This document shows, piece after piece, positions 12,100-23,597 of a stretch of DNA of 64,000 nucleotides. Source of the DNA: Strongylocentrotus purpuratus (lineage: Eukaryota > Echinodermata > Echinoidea > Camarodonta > Strongylocentrotidae); assembly GCF_000002235.5 (NCBI RefSeq), contig NW_022145561.1, positions 1,070,001 to 1,134,000 of the forward strand. Direction: 5' to 3'. The notes under the pieces were generated by a model. The model saw only the letters and a program-made list of their open reading frames with translations, had not been told where the DNA came from and did no database searches. Every line of letters starts with the position of its first letter. The stretch's first letter is position 1. Position numbers and translations under genes: made by a program.

Positions 12100-12350
12100 T
12101 CATCCCTCTCTCCGTCCTCTCTCTGTCTCTGTGTCTCTATCCCTGTCTCTCTCTTTCTCTGTCTCTCTTCTCTTTCTCTTTTCTCTCTCTTTTTTTCTCT
12201 CCCTTTATATCTCTCTCTCTCTTTCTCTCGTTCTCTCTCTCTCTCTTTCTACTCTCTCTTTCTCCCTCTCTTTCTCTTTTTCTCTTTCACTTTCTCCCTC
12301 TCTTTCTCTTTCTCTGTCTCTGTCCATGTCGGTCTCTCTCTTCCCTTATA
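12100..12350. repeat. Imperfect CT-rich polypyrimidine tract
   Basis: About 250 bases dominated by TCTC, TTTCTC and CTCCC with a few GT interruptions. It creates Ser/Leu/Phe-only open frames on the plus strand that have no biological support. Confidence 0.9.
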
Positions 12351-14180
12351 TCAGCTACCTCTGTCTACCTTTCATTATCCATAAACTGTGATAAATGCAG
12401 AAATGAACCTTAAGAAGAAAAACAAAAATCGTCTAGGATTTGCTGAGGAGGACATTACATCCCGATGTATACACACAAATACTTGTATCAATACGGCACA
12501 ATTCTATTCTTTCCATTAAGTCAACAATGTATTCGACCGGAGTCTTATTTCGGCGCCTTTTCAACACTATATGAAAGTGATTTCAAAAGAACCCAATACA
12601 GCGATGGCTCATCCGCCTCGATGCCTGGACGGGCGTAAGGTACATGTTACTGAATCTTTTTCAGGGGATTGGGGATATACTCTGTCCACCTCTGATGCCT
12701 AGAAATGATGATGATGATGACGATGATTATGATGATTTACAGCATTTATATGACCATAGCAACCATGGACATTAATTTTTAAATACAAATTCTTATATTA
12801 AACATGTCAAATAAGCATGACCAATCTTATCATTTATGAATAAACGAACAGAAATGATGAACTCAAAGAAATACGGTTAAGATTTGTACTCAAATCCATA
12901 CAAAATAGCAGCACTTTTTGCCGACTAAAAAGGAAAGAGGATTGGGGGGGGGGGGGGTGTTAGCCCTTATGTTCCATCCCCGTATCCGCCTTTTTTAGAC
13001 TGACGCGTTTGTGGTTTTGGATCCCACTGAATGTTGCCCTACTTCATTGTTAGGGAATCTAATACACTATAATCTTGTTAATGATATTTGCCTATTGTAA
13101 CAGCAGCGTCGAATTACACATCCTAGTATTTATACAACAATTTTGTAGATTCCTTATCCGGGTTAGTGCCAGCGTGTATCGGTGTATATGGCAGCAATGA
13201 TCCCTATACACTAATAGAAGCGAGTAATTTACAAGTATGATCGAGATATTAGTGTGGTGTGTATTTTCTTTGCTATTAAACTAGACCTAGACATTCGGCT
13301 TGTTTGGATATTCGATTATGGTGATAGTTTGTGTTAATATTCGGCTGTGGTGATGTTTTGTTTTGATATCGTTAATTGGACGGACTCTAGCGGCTATTTT
13401 TTTATAATTCCCCCGGGGAGGATTTACTTCGTGGCAGTTATTTTTGCATAAAAGTAAGTGTAAAATTATTTTCGTGTTCTTTTCCTTTTTTGTTGTTGAA
13501 AGTTGTCTCTGATAATCCGAAGGGTTTCCTAGCGGGATGGATCGAGAGTGATTTGAGCGGTTGCCTCTATTTTTTGTTCCATTCGGATAATCGCTCGAAC
13601 AATTTTTCTCAAAATCTCAAGAATTATGGCGAATGATTATCGCTTATTATCGCTATTATTAGAGACAGCAGTGTAGCTACGGAGGGGAGGGGGGGGGGGG
13701 GGGGAGGGAAGGTATGTATGGTTTATGCCTCCAATCAATGTAAGAAAAGTCATATAAATACAGAAGACATGGTGTTGCAACTTGAAAAAAAGACAATACC
13801 ACCCCTTCCCGCAAATGTTTACAAGCAGAATAATATGAGACCGCATTTATCAAGCTTTATTCCAATTTCCTTTTCGATACCATTTTCATTAGACTCGTGC
13901 AGCGTGGGGTCGTTAATACGCTGGAGTAGAAATCGGGCCAACAGGTTCAAAACGTTAGCGAATGAAGAAAAATAAGCTAGGCAGAGGGATTTATAGCTAA
14001 TCTTAAGCTCTGGTATGGGGATCGTATTTTGAGAGAAAATCGCCATGATATGTTCTGGAATAATTATCCTGCAGTATAGATTGGTTGTTTGAACCAGTGA
14101 AAAAAATAAACGCACAACAACTCACATTTGCACATAGTGACTGACCTGGCACATGGTGTCGGACCTAGTACTCACCTTAC
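12351..14180. other. Non-coding stretch with simple repeats
   Basis: Contains an imperfect GATGAT run near 12703-12737 and G runs near 12944 and 13686. The overlapping open frames at 13718-14115 on opposite strands have no family signature. No gene supported. Confidence 0.5.
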
Positions 14181-14182
14181 TC

Positions 14183-14328
14183 AGCCACTATACACTTTCT
14201 ACCAAAATTGTTTGGCAAATGTCATTTATTTGTAATCTTGAACATTCAGTATAAGTATCGTTTGATTCTGTGAGAATTTATTTTCTATATTTACCAGAAC
14301 TCAAGTTTATCTTGAACCTCTCCTATTC
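14183..14328 (+). repeat. Dispersed repeat, copy 1
   Basis: Contains CTACCAAAATTGTTTGGCAA, AATCTTGAACATTCAGT and AGAACTCAAGTTTATCTTGA in the same order and spacing as 20188-20330. The pair is diverged by scattered substitutions. The 20-kb copy lies just downstream of a region related to the 21481-21846 MITE, so this is probably one internal segment of a larger element. Confidence 0.7.
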
Positions 14329-15074
14329 GGTTACAAAGGTCGGTCAATTGGCAATACACTCTAAAATAAATAACTTGACGGCACGCGTTTTGCTATTGTT
14401 AATATTAATCAAAACCTCATTAACAAATTAATGTCTACACACCTTTTCTCCTTGTGTTAATTGGAAAAGCCCCGGGCGAGGTCGCATGACGTCATAGGCA
14501 ACTTATTTATAATTTATGTGCCTGTTATGTGTAACTACTCTGGGCTATTAGTCTGGCGTTATCATATCATCCAAAACCTGAAAGGGCGCTGAGAAGGAGG
14601 GATGGGCGTCCCCCATTCAACAATTCTTTTATAAGGAAAATATAGATTTTTCTTTTAAAAGCAATGCCCGCAAAACTATTTTTGTTTCCTTCTATATGTG
14701 TATTTTTTAGTCTCTTTCAGTAAATCTGAAAATAGATAAAGAGAAAATATCTCGTGTGTGCTCGTTGGATTATTGTTTGCTAACCTGTCGGCACTATTAT
14801 GGTCTCACACTCCTTCCCCCTTGCACTTGACTAGATTAGAATCATCATCAACTACAACTACAACAACAACAACAACAACAAATCACATTGTGTTAAAGAG
14901 TTTACACAACAACATACAAACGAAAGGTTGAACATTTATTATATACTCACATCTTCCTTCAGACATTTAAATGCTAATTTTATTGAAGGAGCTCGCGCCT
15001 TTGAATTGTTTTTGAAACAGATATATGGCGCCATACAAAATAATGCTGTTCATCATCATCATCATCATCATCAT
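14329..15074. other. Non-coding stretch with (ACA)n and (ATC)n
   Basis: Short trinucleotide runs: ACA at about 14859-14882 and ATC at about 15052-15073. No gene seen. Confidence 0.5.
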
Positions 15075-15079
15075 ACTCT

Positions 15080-15268
15080 CTAAAAAAAATCGAGTGATCA
15101 CGGACGTCACTCCTCTGGAGAGTGAAAATGTAGTGAAAATAGAGTGAACATTCACTCTTTTCTTCTTAGAGAGCACTCTAAAATCAATCGATTTTCACTC
15201 CTAAACAAGTGACCACGGACGTCACTCCCAAGAAAGTGAAAATAGAGTGAAAATTCACTCTTTTAAAA
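15080..15268 (+). repeat. Local tandem duplication with inverted subrepeats
   Basis: Two related segments, 15093-15161 and 15209-15267, share GTGA(T/C)CACGGACGTCACTCC and then AGTGAAAATAGAGTGAA and ATTCACTCTTTT. Each half is itself partly palindromic (GAGTGAAAATTCACTC). This looks like a diverged MITE or subterminal-repeat cluster. No coding. Confidence 0.65.
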
Positions 15269-16170
15269 AAAGTATATTTAAGTATATATTTTTTTGAGTA
15301 TACATATGTAATATGTATGTAGCCTGCAGGGCCGTTGTATTTATGTAGACTTGCATGGCCGTCAAATGATCTATGTTTATGTCTCAATCGTTTCCTTATT
15401 TATAAGATTAATGAATGTTTGCTGTGTGTAATGTCATATTTCATGAGGAAGGCCCGCTTTGGTAGCGGTGCATATTGCACGACTCCCTGCTAAGGGTTTA
15501 TTGTATCACGTCCGATACATCCAGTTTCTTCCATACACATTGTAATACATCCACTGACATATCCAGACGATGATAAACAAAGGGAGGGGATGGATTTGTA
15601 TAAGGACACAAAAGCGCAGCGCGAGGGTGGGGAGGGGGAGGAGGGGGGGGGGGGGGGGTTGAAATGAAAATTATGTTTAAACACTTGGGCAAGTTTTACG
15701 CAATCTGAGACAAACGATTTGTTATTTATTGCTACCAGCATGGCTTATATTGTTTGTGTTGTTTGTTTTTTAGGCAGAAGAGGCAACCCTGTAACACAAT
15801 GGAAACAAAATTTAAAAAAAGTTATTTTGAAAAGTGATTATTATTTTTCGCATGGTACTAAAGACGTGGGGGAGGCGTCGCCACCTGCTGGATTATGCCA
15901 ATTGCCAGAGGATTTAAAAACAAATTAAAAACGAAAATGTATTGAAAGATATTAAACTGAGTGTCATATCTAATCTAAAAGGTTCTAAAATTCTATTCGA
16001 TCACTGAAAACCAAAGTGCAACGCAACTTACAAATATACATCAGCAGTGGAAATCCATTAAGCTTTTACAATTTATCGATAAATAAAACGTAATCACCTT
16101 ATTTCAATCGCCAAAAGACAATATATTTATGTTGCATTGATGGTTAGCCTTATAGTATAGTGATAAAACC
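15269..16170. other. Non-coding stretch with a G-rich tract
   Basis: A G-rich tract at about 15615-15659 ends in a long G run. Nothing else recognised; the proline-rich minus-strand frames across it are artefacts. Confidence 0.5.
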
Positions 16171-16322
16171 AGGGCCCCATACCACCAAACTTGTCATCAG
16201 TGACAAATGACAGTTTATGTTATAAGCTAGTAAAATCCTTGCTTCTGATTGGTAATTAGCAGATTTGTCACTGATTGTTGTCATTTGTCATTGAAAAAAG
16301 GCCCTGTGAAACGGGTCCCCGA
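16171..16322. mobile_element. MITE with GGGCCC / GGGTCC ends
   Basis: The left end reads AGGGCCCCATACCACCAAAC; the right end read on the minus strand is GGGGACCCGTTTCACAGGGC. Inside, GTGACAAATGACA near the left is mirrored by TTTGTCACTGATTG and TCATTTGTCATTG near the right. It belongs to the 'gggcccNtttcataaa' foldback style also seen at 41213-41359. No target duplication could be fixed. Confidence 0.6.
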
Positions 16323-16860
16323 GGGCAATGTGTTTCATTACTGGCAAAACAAGATCAAACATTTTAAGCCTAATTGACATCTCTGTCATTTACCATTTGA
16401 TAAATGATTCGTACAAGATCTCATGAAGCTTAATTTGTTAATACCAAAGTCTATGTATATTCCGTCGTCCTCGAACAATTAATGAGGGAAGCTGATTATT
16501 TCAAAGGATCGGGTTATTATTTCAAGCTCATGAGTTCCCATTAAAGATTTATCCATTTTTTTTCTTCATATATTTATTCGAAAAAAAACTATCATTGGTT
16601 CAATCAGAAGGTATAGCGTTCCAAAGGATCATACTCCCGAAGGTTTATAAATCCAATAATATAATTTTTGTTATGTTCCTTATTCCAAGAGTGGAATCGC
16701 GTTCATAATTGCGAAGATGAAATAGTACATCCCTATGTAATATTCACAGTCCATGAAACCGACGATTACGTTCTAATATAGTGAATCTTTAAAAGACGCA
16801 AGACAGATACACGAATGTTGATCTTATGGTTTTTTGGCCTTGGTGTTTTGTCAGTCTTTT
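16323..16860. other. Non-coding stretch
   Basis: AT-rich, no supported feature. Confidence 0.5.
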
Positions 16861-17416
16861 ATTCTGTCGGTCTCATGATCTGTAGGTTTCGTGATCTTTC
16901 GGTCTCGTGTTCCGTCGATCTTATGATCTGTAGGTCTTGTATTCTAGGTTTCGTGATCTTTCGGTCTCGTGTTCCGTCGATCTTATGATCTGTAGGTCTT
17001 GTATTCTGTAGGTTTCGTGATCTTTCGGTCTCGTGTTCCGTCGATCTTGTGATCTGTAGGTCTTGTATTCTGTAGATTTCGTGGTCTGTCGGTCTCGTGT
17101 TCCGTCGATCTTGTGATCTGTAGGTCTTGTATTCTGTAGGTTTCGTGATCTTTCGGTCTCGTGTTCCGTCGATCTTGTGATCTGTAGGTCTTGTATTCTG
17201 TAGGTTTCGTGATCTGTCGGTCTTGTTATCTTTCGGTCTCGTGTTCCGTCGATCTTGTGATCTGTAGGTCTTGTATTCTGTAGGTCTCATGATCTGTCGG
17301 TCTTGTGATCTGTAGGTCTTGTATTCTGTAGGTTTCGTGGTCTGTCGGTCTCGTGTTCCGTCGATCTTGTGATCTGTAGGTCTTGTATTCTGTAGGTTTG
17401 GTGGTCTGTCGGTCTT
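16861..17416. repeat. Minisatellite: 16-bp unit in 64-bp higher-order repeat
   Basis: About 35 units of 16 bp of the type GATCTGTAGGTCTTGT. Four diverged unit types follow one another (GATCTGTAGGTCTTGT, ATTCTGTAGGTTTCGT, GATCTTTCGGTCTCGT, GTTCCGTCGATCTTGT), giving a 64-bp higher-order period. One unit is 14 bp, and blocks are locally added or missing. A 206-codon frame on the minus strand (16859-17479) reads through all of it as Arg/Thr/Asp/Lys repeats. That frame is a by-product unless expression is shown. Confidence 0.95.
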
Positions 17417-18180
17417 ACGTGATATAGCCGGTGAAGAAGGGGCAATTGTTTTATTATTAGTTAGCATCCCCCTTTTCATGAAAGTTGTAAATCTTATTTG
17501 CTAAATATGTTACCGTCTGTAAGACATTTTGGAAAAAGGTTTGCAACTTCAAAATGATGAAGAAGAGTAATGTAACTAGTTCAATGAGTGTAAATATTAT
17601 GAAATGACGAGTAAAGGTTACGTTTGAAATCCCCCTCCTGTCCGTAATGCATTAAACAAAATTAATATATAAAGACGCCTGTGGTTAAAAAGGCTTTTAC
17701 AATAATAACTACAGTAATAAATATTACGTCTATAATAAGGATTTAATCTTAATACATTACTGAAAAATGCATTTCTATATTAAAAAAATTGAGGAATACA
17801 TATAAGAAAAGTTAGAGAGGGTATACACATATATGTTTCAGTGCCACTGGCAATATAAAGGGCAACAATATTTCATGATATATGTTGGAAACATGTTTCA
17901 GATTTGAGACATTCATCAGAATCATCATCATCAACCTAGTTTCCTATTTCTCGAGGGAGAATGGGATGGGGAGGGGGTTGGGGCAGTGCATGGTGAAGCG
18001 TGTAGCGAGACATTAAAGGGGTACTATTATCAGGGGAGGGGTGCACTAGTTTTACTAGTTGAATGAAAATCAAAAGATCAAGACCGTTAAGGGGTGTGAT
18101 AAGCGTCTGGAAGGGGGTGCATAAACCATTATGCGTTTTTTTGGTTGCATTCCATCTCTTTCTATCTCTTTCTTCTTTTC
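17417..18180. other. Non-coding stretch
   Basis: AT-rich sequence with small ATC and G-rich patches near 17922-17990. No gene supported. Confidence 0.5.
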
Positions 18181-18185
18181 GTTTT

Positions 18186-18198
18186 AATCTTCTTCTTC

Positions 18199-18230
<32 letters not shown>

Positions 18231-18473
18231 CTTCTTCTTCTTCTTCTTGTTCTTGTTCTTCTTTTTCTTCTTCTTCTTCTTCTTCTCGTTCTTCGTCTCT
18301 CATTTTCTTTTGCTTTTGTTGTTGTTGTTGTTGTTGTTGTTCTTTTTCTTCTTCTTCTTCTTTTACTTCTTCTTCTTCTTCTTCTTTTTTTTCTTCGTCT
18401 CCTTCTTTCTTCTCCTCTTCTTCTTATTCCCCCTTTTCTTGTTCTTTTCCTTCCTTATCTTCTTTTTCCTTCT

Positions 18474-18511
<38 letters not shown>

Positions 18512-18520
18512 CCCTTCCCT

Positions 18521-18568
<48 letters not shown>

Positions 18569-18573
18569 CCTCT
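18186..18573. repeat. (CTT)n / (TTG)n / (CT)n polypyrimidine tract
   Basis: Nearly 390 bases of pyrimidine-rich sequence: CTT runs from 18190 to 18300, a TTG run at about 18316-18341, more CTT to 18475, then (CT)n to about 18570. The long Leu- and Phe-only open frames (255 and 184 codons) on the plus strand come from the CTT runs and are not genes. Confidence 0.95.
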
Positions 18574-19935
18574 CTCATTTCTTGTTCCGCCATTCCCTGG
18601 GTCACGGGGGACGTGTCCCCTATAAAGTGCCCCTTGTGGCTACACCACTGGGTGGGGCGTCTTGTTATATACTGCTTCCTCCATCATACAGTCTATTAAT
18701 CTCCTCCATCCATCTTGTCTTCCATGTCATCCGAGATGCCTGCCTTCCATTCATCATCTCCAAGGCCCTTCTCCATTCCTCATTGTCTCTGTCTGTTCAG
18801 CCGCGACTAACCAACAGACACACAAATTAATGAGTTCCAGTCCAGATTGTCTACATGAAAGTGGAGATTCACTCGTATAAATATGAATAACACGATGGAA
18901 AAGACTTTCAAAAAATCAACCTGGGTAATTTCAAAAGCCCTTTCCTCACATGATTAGAACATGATTTCTATTGTGTAGGGTGTAGCAGTTTTGTAACTGA
19001 AAATGGTACCGTGTAAAAATAAAACAAACAAAATAAAATAAAAAGATAAATATGAATATACAAATTGCCCTTTGCGATTGTGTTAAACGCGGATTTGAAA
19101 TATTACGATTCTTTATATTTCGTGAAACAAACATAATAACAAAATAATAATCTCCTCATCAAAAAGCTAACCAAAGTCTTAATACATGAAATGTTAAACG
19201 TTCATTAGAATTGATTTATATTTTTAAATGTTCGGAGTCAGAAAGGGGTGGGATGTACACAGTTGCACTTAATCTGCTCCGTAGACATTTAGTCTATCTC
19301 TCTGCGGTCAAAATACTACACGAACCAAGTTCCGAGCTTGTCCTTAGACCCAGCAATATACTTTAATATAACTCTAACGCTAAACTCAACCTAACCTAAT
19401 AAATTGCAACCCTAGCCCCAACTCATGGCTTTTATTCTACTAAACGTTAAAACCAACGCTGACCTTAAGCTTTTGTTCTGCTTCGGTTTAACAAATAAAC
19501 GATGCCAGTCTGGAGTCTAACTTTTCCATTTTCAAATGTGATCTCAGACTCAATTAAGGCTGGGTTTTAATCAAGTTGAGCAAAATATGGACCTTCATCT
19601 TTGACTAAATAAAATCGAGAGCAGTTGGTGCTGTTTCACAATTATGTCGAATCACCATACCCCCTCCATGTATAGGGCAATCAGGGCAAAACAGAATACC
19701 GAAAGTTTGAAATAGGAACAATAACAAGAGAGATATGAACGTTTGAAATATGGGATCACTACAGCTATTTTGCCAGTCGGTTTTGACGTAGAGACGGAAA
19801 ACTCTCCCGTTTGTCGTGTACACTCAACTTGAAGTTCCAATACGTACAGTGACTACAACTTTCACAAATTCTGTTTGTCCGATTTAATTCAAAATGTCAT
19901 CAGTCTACTTCTCTGATTTAGATTTGTTTGCTATT
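18574..19935. other. Non-coding stretch
   Basis: The sequence just after the CT tract (18600-18660: CCCTTGTGGCTACACCACTG) resembles the ends of degenerate transposons with 'gtagccactg' motifs, but no partner end was found. Otherwise nothing supported. Confidence 0.45.
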
Positions 19936-20335
19936 AAAGATAAAAGTGAGTTCTGGTCATGCGATTGCATTGTGAAAGAAAAGGTGTGGAATGGACCAGA
20001 AAAGGATGATCATGTAGCATGTAAGTATTGGTGTGTACTGCAAGGTTCTGGAGTCATCAAAATCATAATAAATTTGACCGAGTCTTGGTAAAGTAACAAG
20101 CACTGTATACAGAAAGATGTATATGGGACTACACAAATGGCGTCTGGGCTACTTACCTTGATTTCCTTATCTTTCTATGCTCATTACTCAGCCAATATAC
20201 ATTTTCTACCAAAATTGTTTGGCAAATGACATTTACTTGCAATCTTGAACATTCAGTGCAAGTTCCGTTTGATTCTTTCAGAATTCACTTTCTTTCTTTT
20301 TTAACCAGAACTCAAGTTTATCTTGAAGGTTGGAT
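19936..20335 (+). repeat. Dispersed repeat related to the 21481-21846 MITE
   Basis: TTCTGGTCATGCGATTGCAT, GTGAAAGAAAAGGTGTGGAA, CAAGGTTCTGGAGTCATCAAAA and CACTGTATACAGAAAGATGTA match, in inverted orientation, 21655-21840. From 20188 it also matches 14183-14328. The left edge starts TTAAAGATAAAAG, like a decayed TTAA end. A 65-codon frame within it is incidental. Confidence 0.65.
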
Positions 20336-20870
20336 ATCCGTTTTAGCAGGTTGCGTGCAAAAAAAAAAATCGCATACGATTATCCGATATCTGATAGGCC
20401 ATGAATATTGAGTGTCGCTTAACTCACCTTTATGTTATCCAATATTTTTGACAGGGTAAAATTGAGTGAACGGAGATACACGATCTTAACAGAAATAAAA
20501 GTGATCAAAATGTGCGGGATCTTGTCGTATTTGATACACATATAGGCTCTAAAGTGTAGAGGACAATCTGCAAATAATACTTCTTAATCAATTGCATTGG
20601 CGAGAAATCAGCATTGGAACAAAATGAATATCTAAATATCATGTGAAGGCAAAGTAGGTGACTTGATAATAATACATCGGAGGAAAAATCTTTCACCATT
20701 CCCAGAACTCATTACTTTGAATTTAGAAACGAAAATTATATGTTGGCCTAAATCAGTCTTTTATTTTCCGTTCTGTCTTACTCATGTTGTACTTTTTGTG
20801 AATTAAAGTGCTTTCATGAGAATTAAGCTTTTGCACTATTGCGCATTGAACCTTTAATTTCAAGTGGATT
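20336..20870. other. Non-coding stretch
   Basis: No supported gene or repeat. Confidence 0.45.
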
Positions 20871-20879
20871 TGGCGCCTT

Positions 20880-21073
20880 ACCAATCTTATAAACTATCAT
20901 CACCATCATCCTCATCATCTATTGCTCTTATGATGGTGACAATGGTGATGATTATCACTATTATTATTATTATTATTATTGTTGTTATTACTATTACTAT
21001 TATCATTATCATTATCATCATCAATATTATCAACATTATTGTTGTTGTTGTTATTATCATCATCATCATCGCT
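20880..21073. repeat. Imperfect ATT/ATC/GTT trinucleotide tract
   Basis: Runs of ATC, ATT, GTT and TATC over about 190 bases. It yields Ile/Val frames on plus and Met/Ile/Thr frames on minus that mirror the repeat only. Confidence 0.9.
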
Positions 21074-21480
21074 TAGTGCAGAGCTGGGGTGAAATAGGCC
21101 CGACTAATTGAACCGAATATAAAATTCTGAGTTACTGCCATTTATATGAATTAATAATTAGTTTAATCATTTTCTGTTCTTCGTATTAGCTTTATTTGTC
21201 GAATGCGCGCTTGCCGTCATCGTTGACCTTCTCCCCCTTTGAGTTGTTGCTCCCCTCATCATTTTCTTTCGCTCCAGCTAGTTCGAATGGAGTTCGGCCT
21301 CTTCATCCAATTACTCTCAAACTTAATGAGTCAGTTTGGGATTACTTTCCCGCGATTAATCGTTTTGTTTGTATGTGTGTTTTGTTTGGAGTAATTTACT
21401 TAAATGTTTGATGTTCATTTGATACGATCCGTACTCTGCGTATGCATCGAACCGAATGTATTCGATCGCTGTCTCATTAA

Positions 21481-21846
21481 AGGTAAAGACCAGTATTGGA
21501 AACGCCCCAATTTCCAAAAATGAAATGGAAGCTCTCGTTACCAATCATGTGAAAGAATATGTTTTGACTAATACATGATGATAAAAAATTTGCCGGGAAA
21601 CCGCCTACTAATTCATATATTTGGTAAATTTGTTTCTCTCATGGTCTGTGAGAGATATAGGGTAGTCCCATATACATCTTTCTGTGTATAGTGCTTGTAA
21701 CTTTACGAAGAATGGGCCAAATTTCTTATCATTTTGATGATTCCAGAACCTTGCATATGCTAGATGCTAGATGATCAACCTTTTCTGATCGATTCCACAA
21801 CGTTTCTTTCACAATGCAATCGCATGACCATAACTGGTCTTTACCT
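21481..21846. mobile_element. TTAA-flanked MITE family 2 (366 bp)
   Basis: TTAA at 21477-21480 and 21847-21850. Clear terminal inverted repeats: AGGTAAAGACCAGTATTGG on the left against CATAACTGGTCTTTACCT on the right. No transposase. The right half matches 19940-20140 in opposite orientation, so at least two copies exist locally. TTAA specificity suggests mobilisation by a piggyBac-like enzyme. Confidence 0.8.
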
Positions 21847-21850
21847 TTAA

Positions 21851-22484
21851 CCTTCAATATGTCGTATAATCGCAAACACCACGAACAAAATAGGACAAGT
21901 ATAAAACAAGGCCACCTGTTAGGTTCCAAACAATCTCCGGCAACCAAAAATGAAACCCCCAAAACCCCCAAACAATGATACAGTAAATTAATAAATAAAG
22001 AAAATAACATTAAAAACAACGAGCAAACAACAAACAAAAATAAAAAAAGACCAAACGTAAACAAACAAACGGGCAACAAATTGAAAAGAGTAATATTAAG
22101 GTTATCGATTCGGCCGCCCACCTCCCCTCCATCCATCCATCTGTGCATAGAACCATGTCCATGATAGAACGCAGTCAATTATGAAATTATGGATTGACGC
22201 CTATGCATTTGCGACAGTGTCACGCCCAAGTACTGTGAAGTCTGATAGCTGTAGCCAGCATTATAATTTCTTTGTAAGGATTAAAATCGTTTTTATCATT
22301 TTAATTGGTATTATTTGGGACGACGTTGTAATTCTAAGTCATCATAATTAATTATTCATAGCATCACAATCATGTCGTACTCAAATTATGATATCGTCAT
22401 AATAATTTGTTTTTGCCAATGTATACATGCACACACAGAAAATGAAGTGGCCAATTCCATCACATTATCGATGTACCACTGTTC
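21851..22484. other. Non-coding stretch
   Basis: A-rich sequence with CAAA-type runs near 21990-22060; no gene supported. Confidence 0.5.
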
Positions 22485-22649
22485 CAGGGGCGGCGATTTT
22501 GTTAATTACCAGGGGGGGGGGGGAGGCGAAATGCGAGTTTTTTTGCAATTATATTAGTCTAAACGCTGCACTCTTGTCCCCTCCGGAGCCTAAAAGTGTG
22601 TTGCAGTCATTATCCAGTATATGCTATACAATTTGGATCGCCGCCCCTG
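22485..22649. mobile_element. hAT-like MITE, 165 bp
   Basis: Ends CAGGGGCGGCGATTTTG and GGATCGCCGCCCCTG are inverted repeats of about 12 bp, of the CAGGGGCGG hAT type. A G run starts at 22512. I could not see a convincing 8-bp target duplication, so the flanks have drifted or the ends are slightly off. Overlapping plus-strand frames are incidental. Confidence 0.6.
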
Positions 22650-23134
22650 GTTATAACTGTATTTTACATTGTCTTTTCATTTGGAAATTCGAATAATCGT
22701 TTTTTGACTACCGAACGAAGTCTAATGAATTGTGCAAGCACAATATTCTGGATGCAGTACGTGTACATGTTCATGTGTAATATCGAGAGCTGTTAAACCA
22801 TGTGAGTTCATAGTATTTACTTCAAGTTCAATCACAAGGTTATTTGCATGTCATGCACAATATCGATTTAAACCTTCAAGTTCATAGCGCTCGTGATCGT
22901 GTTTAAGATCGCTTTGAAATAAAGCCAAAGTATTTACATTTCGTGTGGAATCCATGATTATTTTATATCTATTAGCTCATGCGCAAGTTTCATATAGTTA
23001 TTCTCTCTTTTTAAATCGCCATTCCAAAAAAATAAAATAAAAGCATACATAATGTCAACATCCAATGTAAAACCGACATAATTATGACAGGGTCCGATGA
23101 AAGGTATGAAGCGGTCAACCACAGCCGTGTTTAA
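22650..23134. other. Non-coding stretch
   Basis: No gene supported; nothing recognised before the MITE that begins at 23135. Confidence 0.45.
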
Positions 23135-23589
23135 AGGTACTATGTCCCATTTGCATGCCATAAAATGAAAAGGTTAAACTCCAAAGGCATTTGAAAGATA
23201 ATACTACTTTAGAACTTCCCTAAAAAAAGGGGGCTTGAAAATGTCTTTAAGCGGGAAAATAACGACTATTAGTTGTCGAATCGACTAAAGAGCTATATAG
23301 AGCCAGTAAGTAATAGTCTGATTTCCAGACCATTGTACCGAATGGTCGTACGTTTTATGCTGCGCAAAGATTCAATCAGTTTAATTTTGGCCATTACAAG
23401 AAGTGGGTTATTGATGTAGACAAATGTTTATATACCCTTTACAGCTCATTGTATGTATGTTACCCAAGAAGAAGAAAAAAAAGCCAGTTAGTCACTCAAT
23501 AGTGTCTGACAGTGAAGTCTAGCAAGTAAACGGGTTTCCTTGCATAATTTGAATATTAGGACACTCACTGCTAACGTTTAAATTTCACA

Positions 23590-23597
23590 GATAGGAC
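23590..23597 (+). repeat. Left 8-bp target duplication GATAGGAC
   Basis: Immediately precedes GGGGTCTATTCGC, the foldback terminus. The unoccupied site is at 9436-9443 in the paralogous MITE. Confidence 0.9.

Noticed and set aside
16859-17479. 206-codon minus-strand open frame as a repeat protein gene
   Set aside because: It is entirely the 16-bp minisatellite plus short flanks; no promoter, splice or family evidence. Kept only as a repeat and a low-probability curiosity.
18063-18830. 255-codon and 184-codon open frames on the plus strand
   Set aside because: They are Leu- and Phe-only translations of a CTT/CT tract; no domain, no splice signals.
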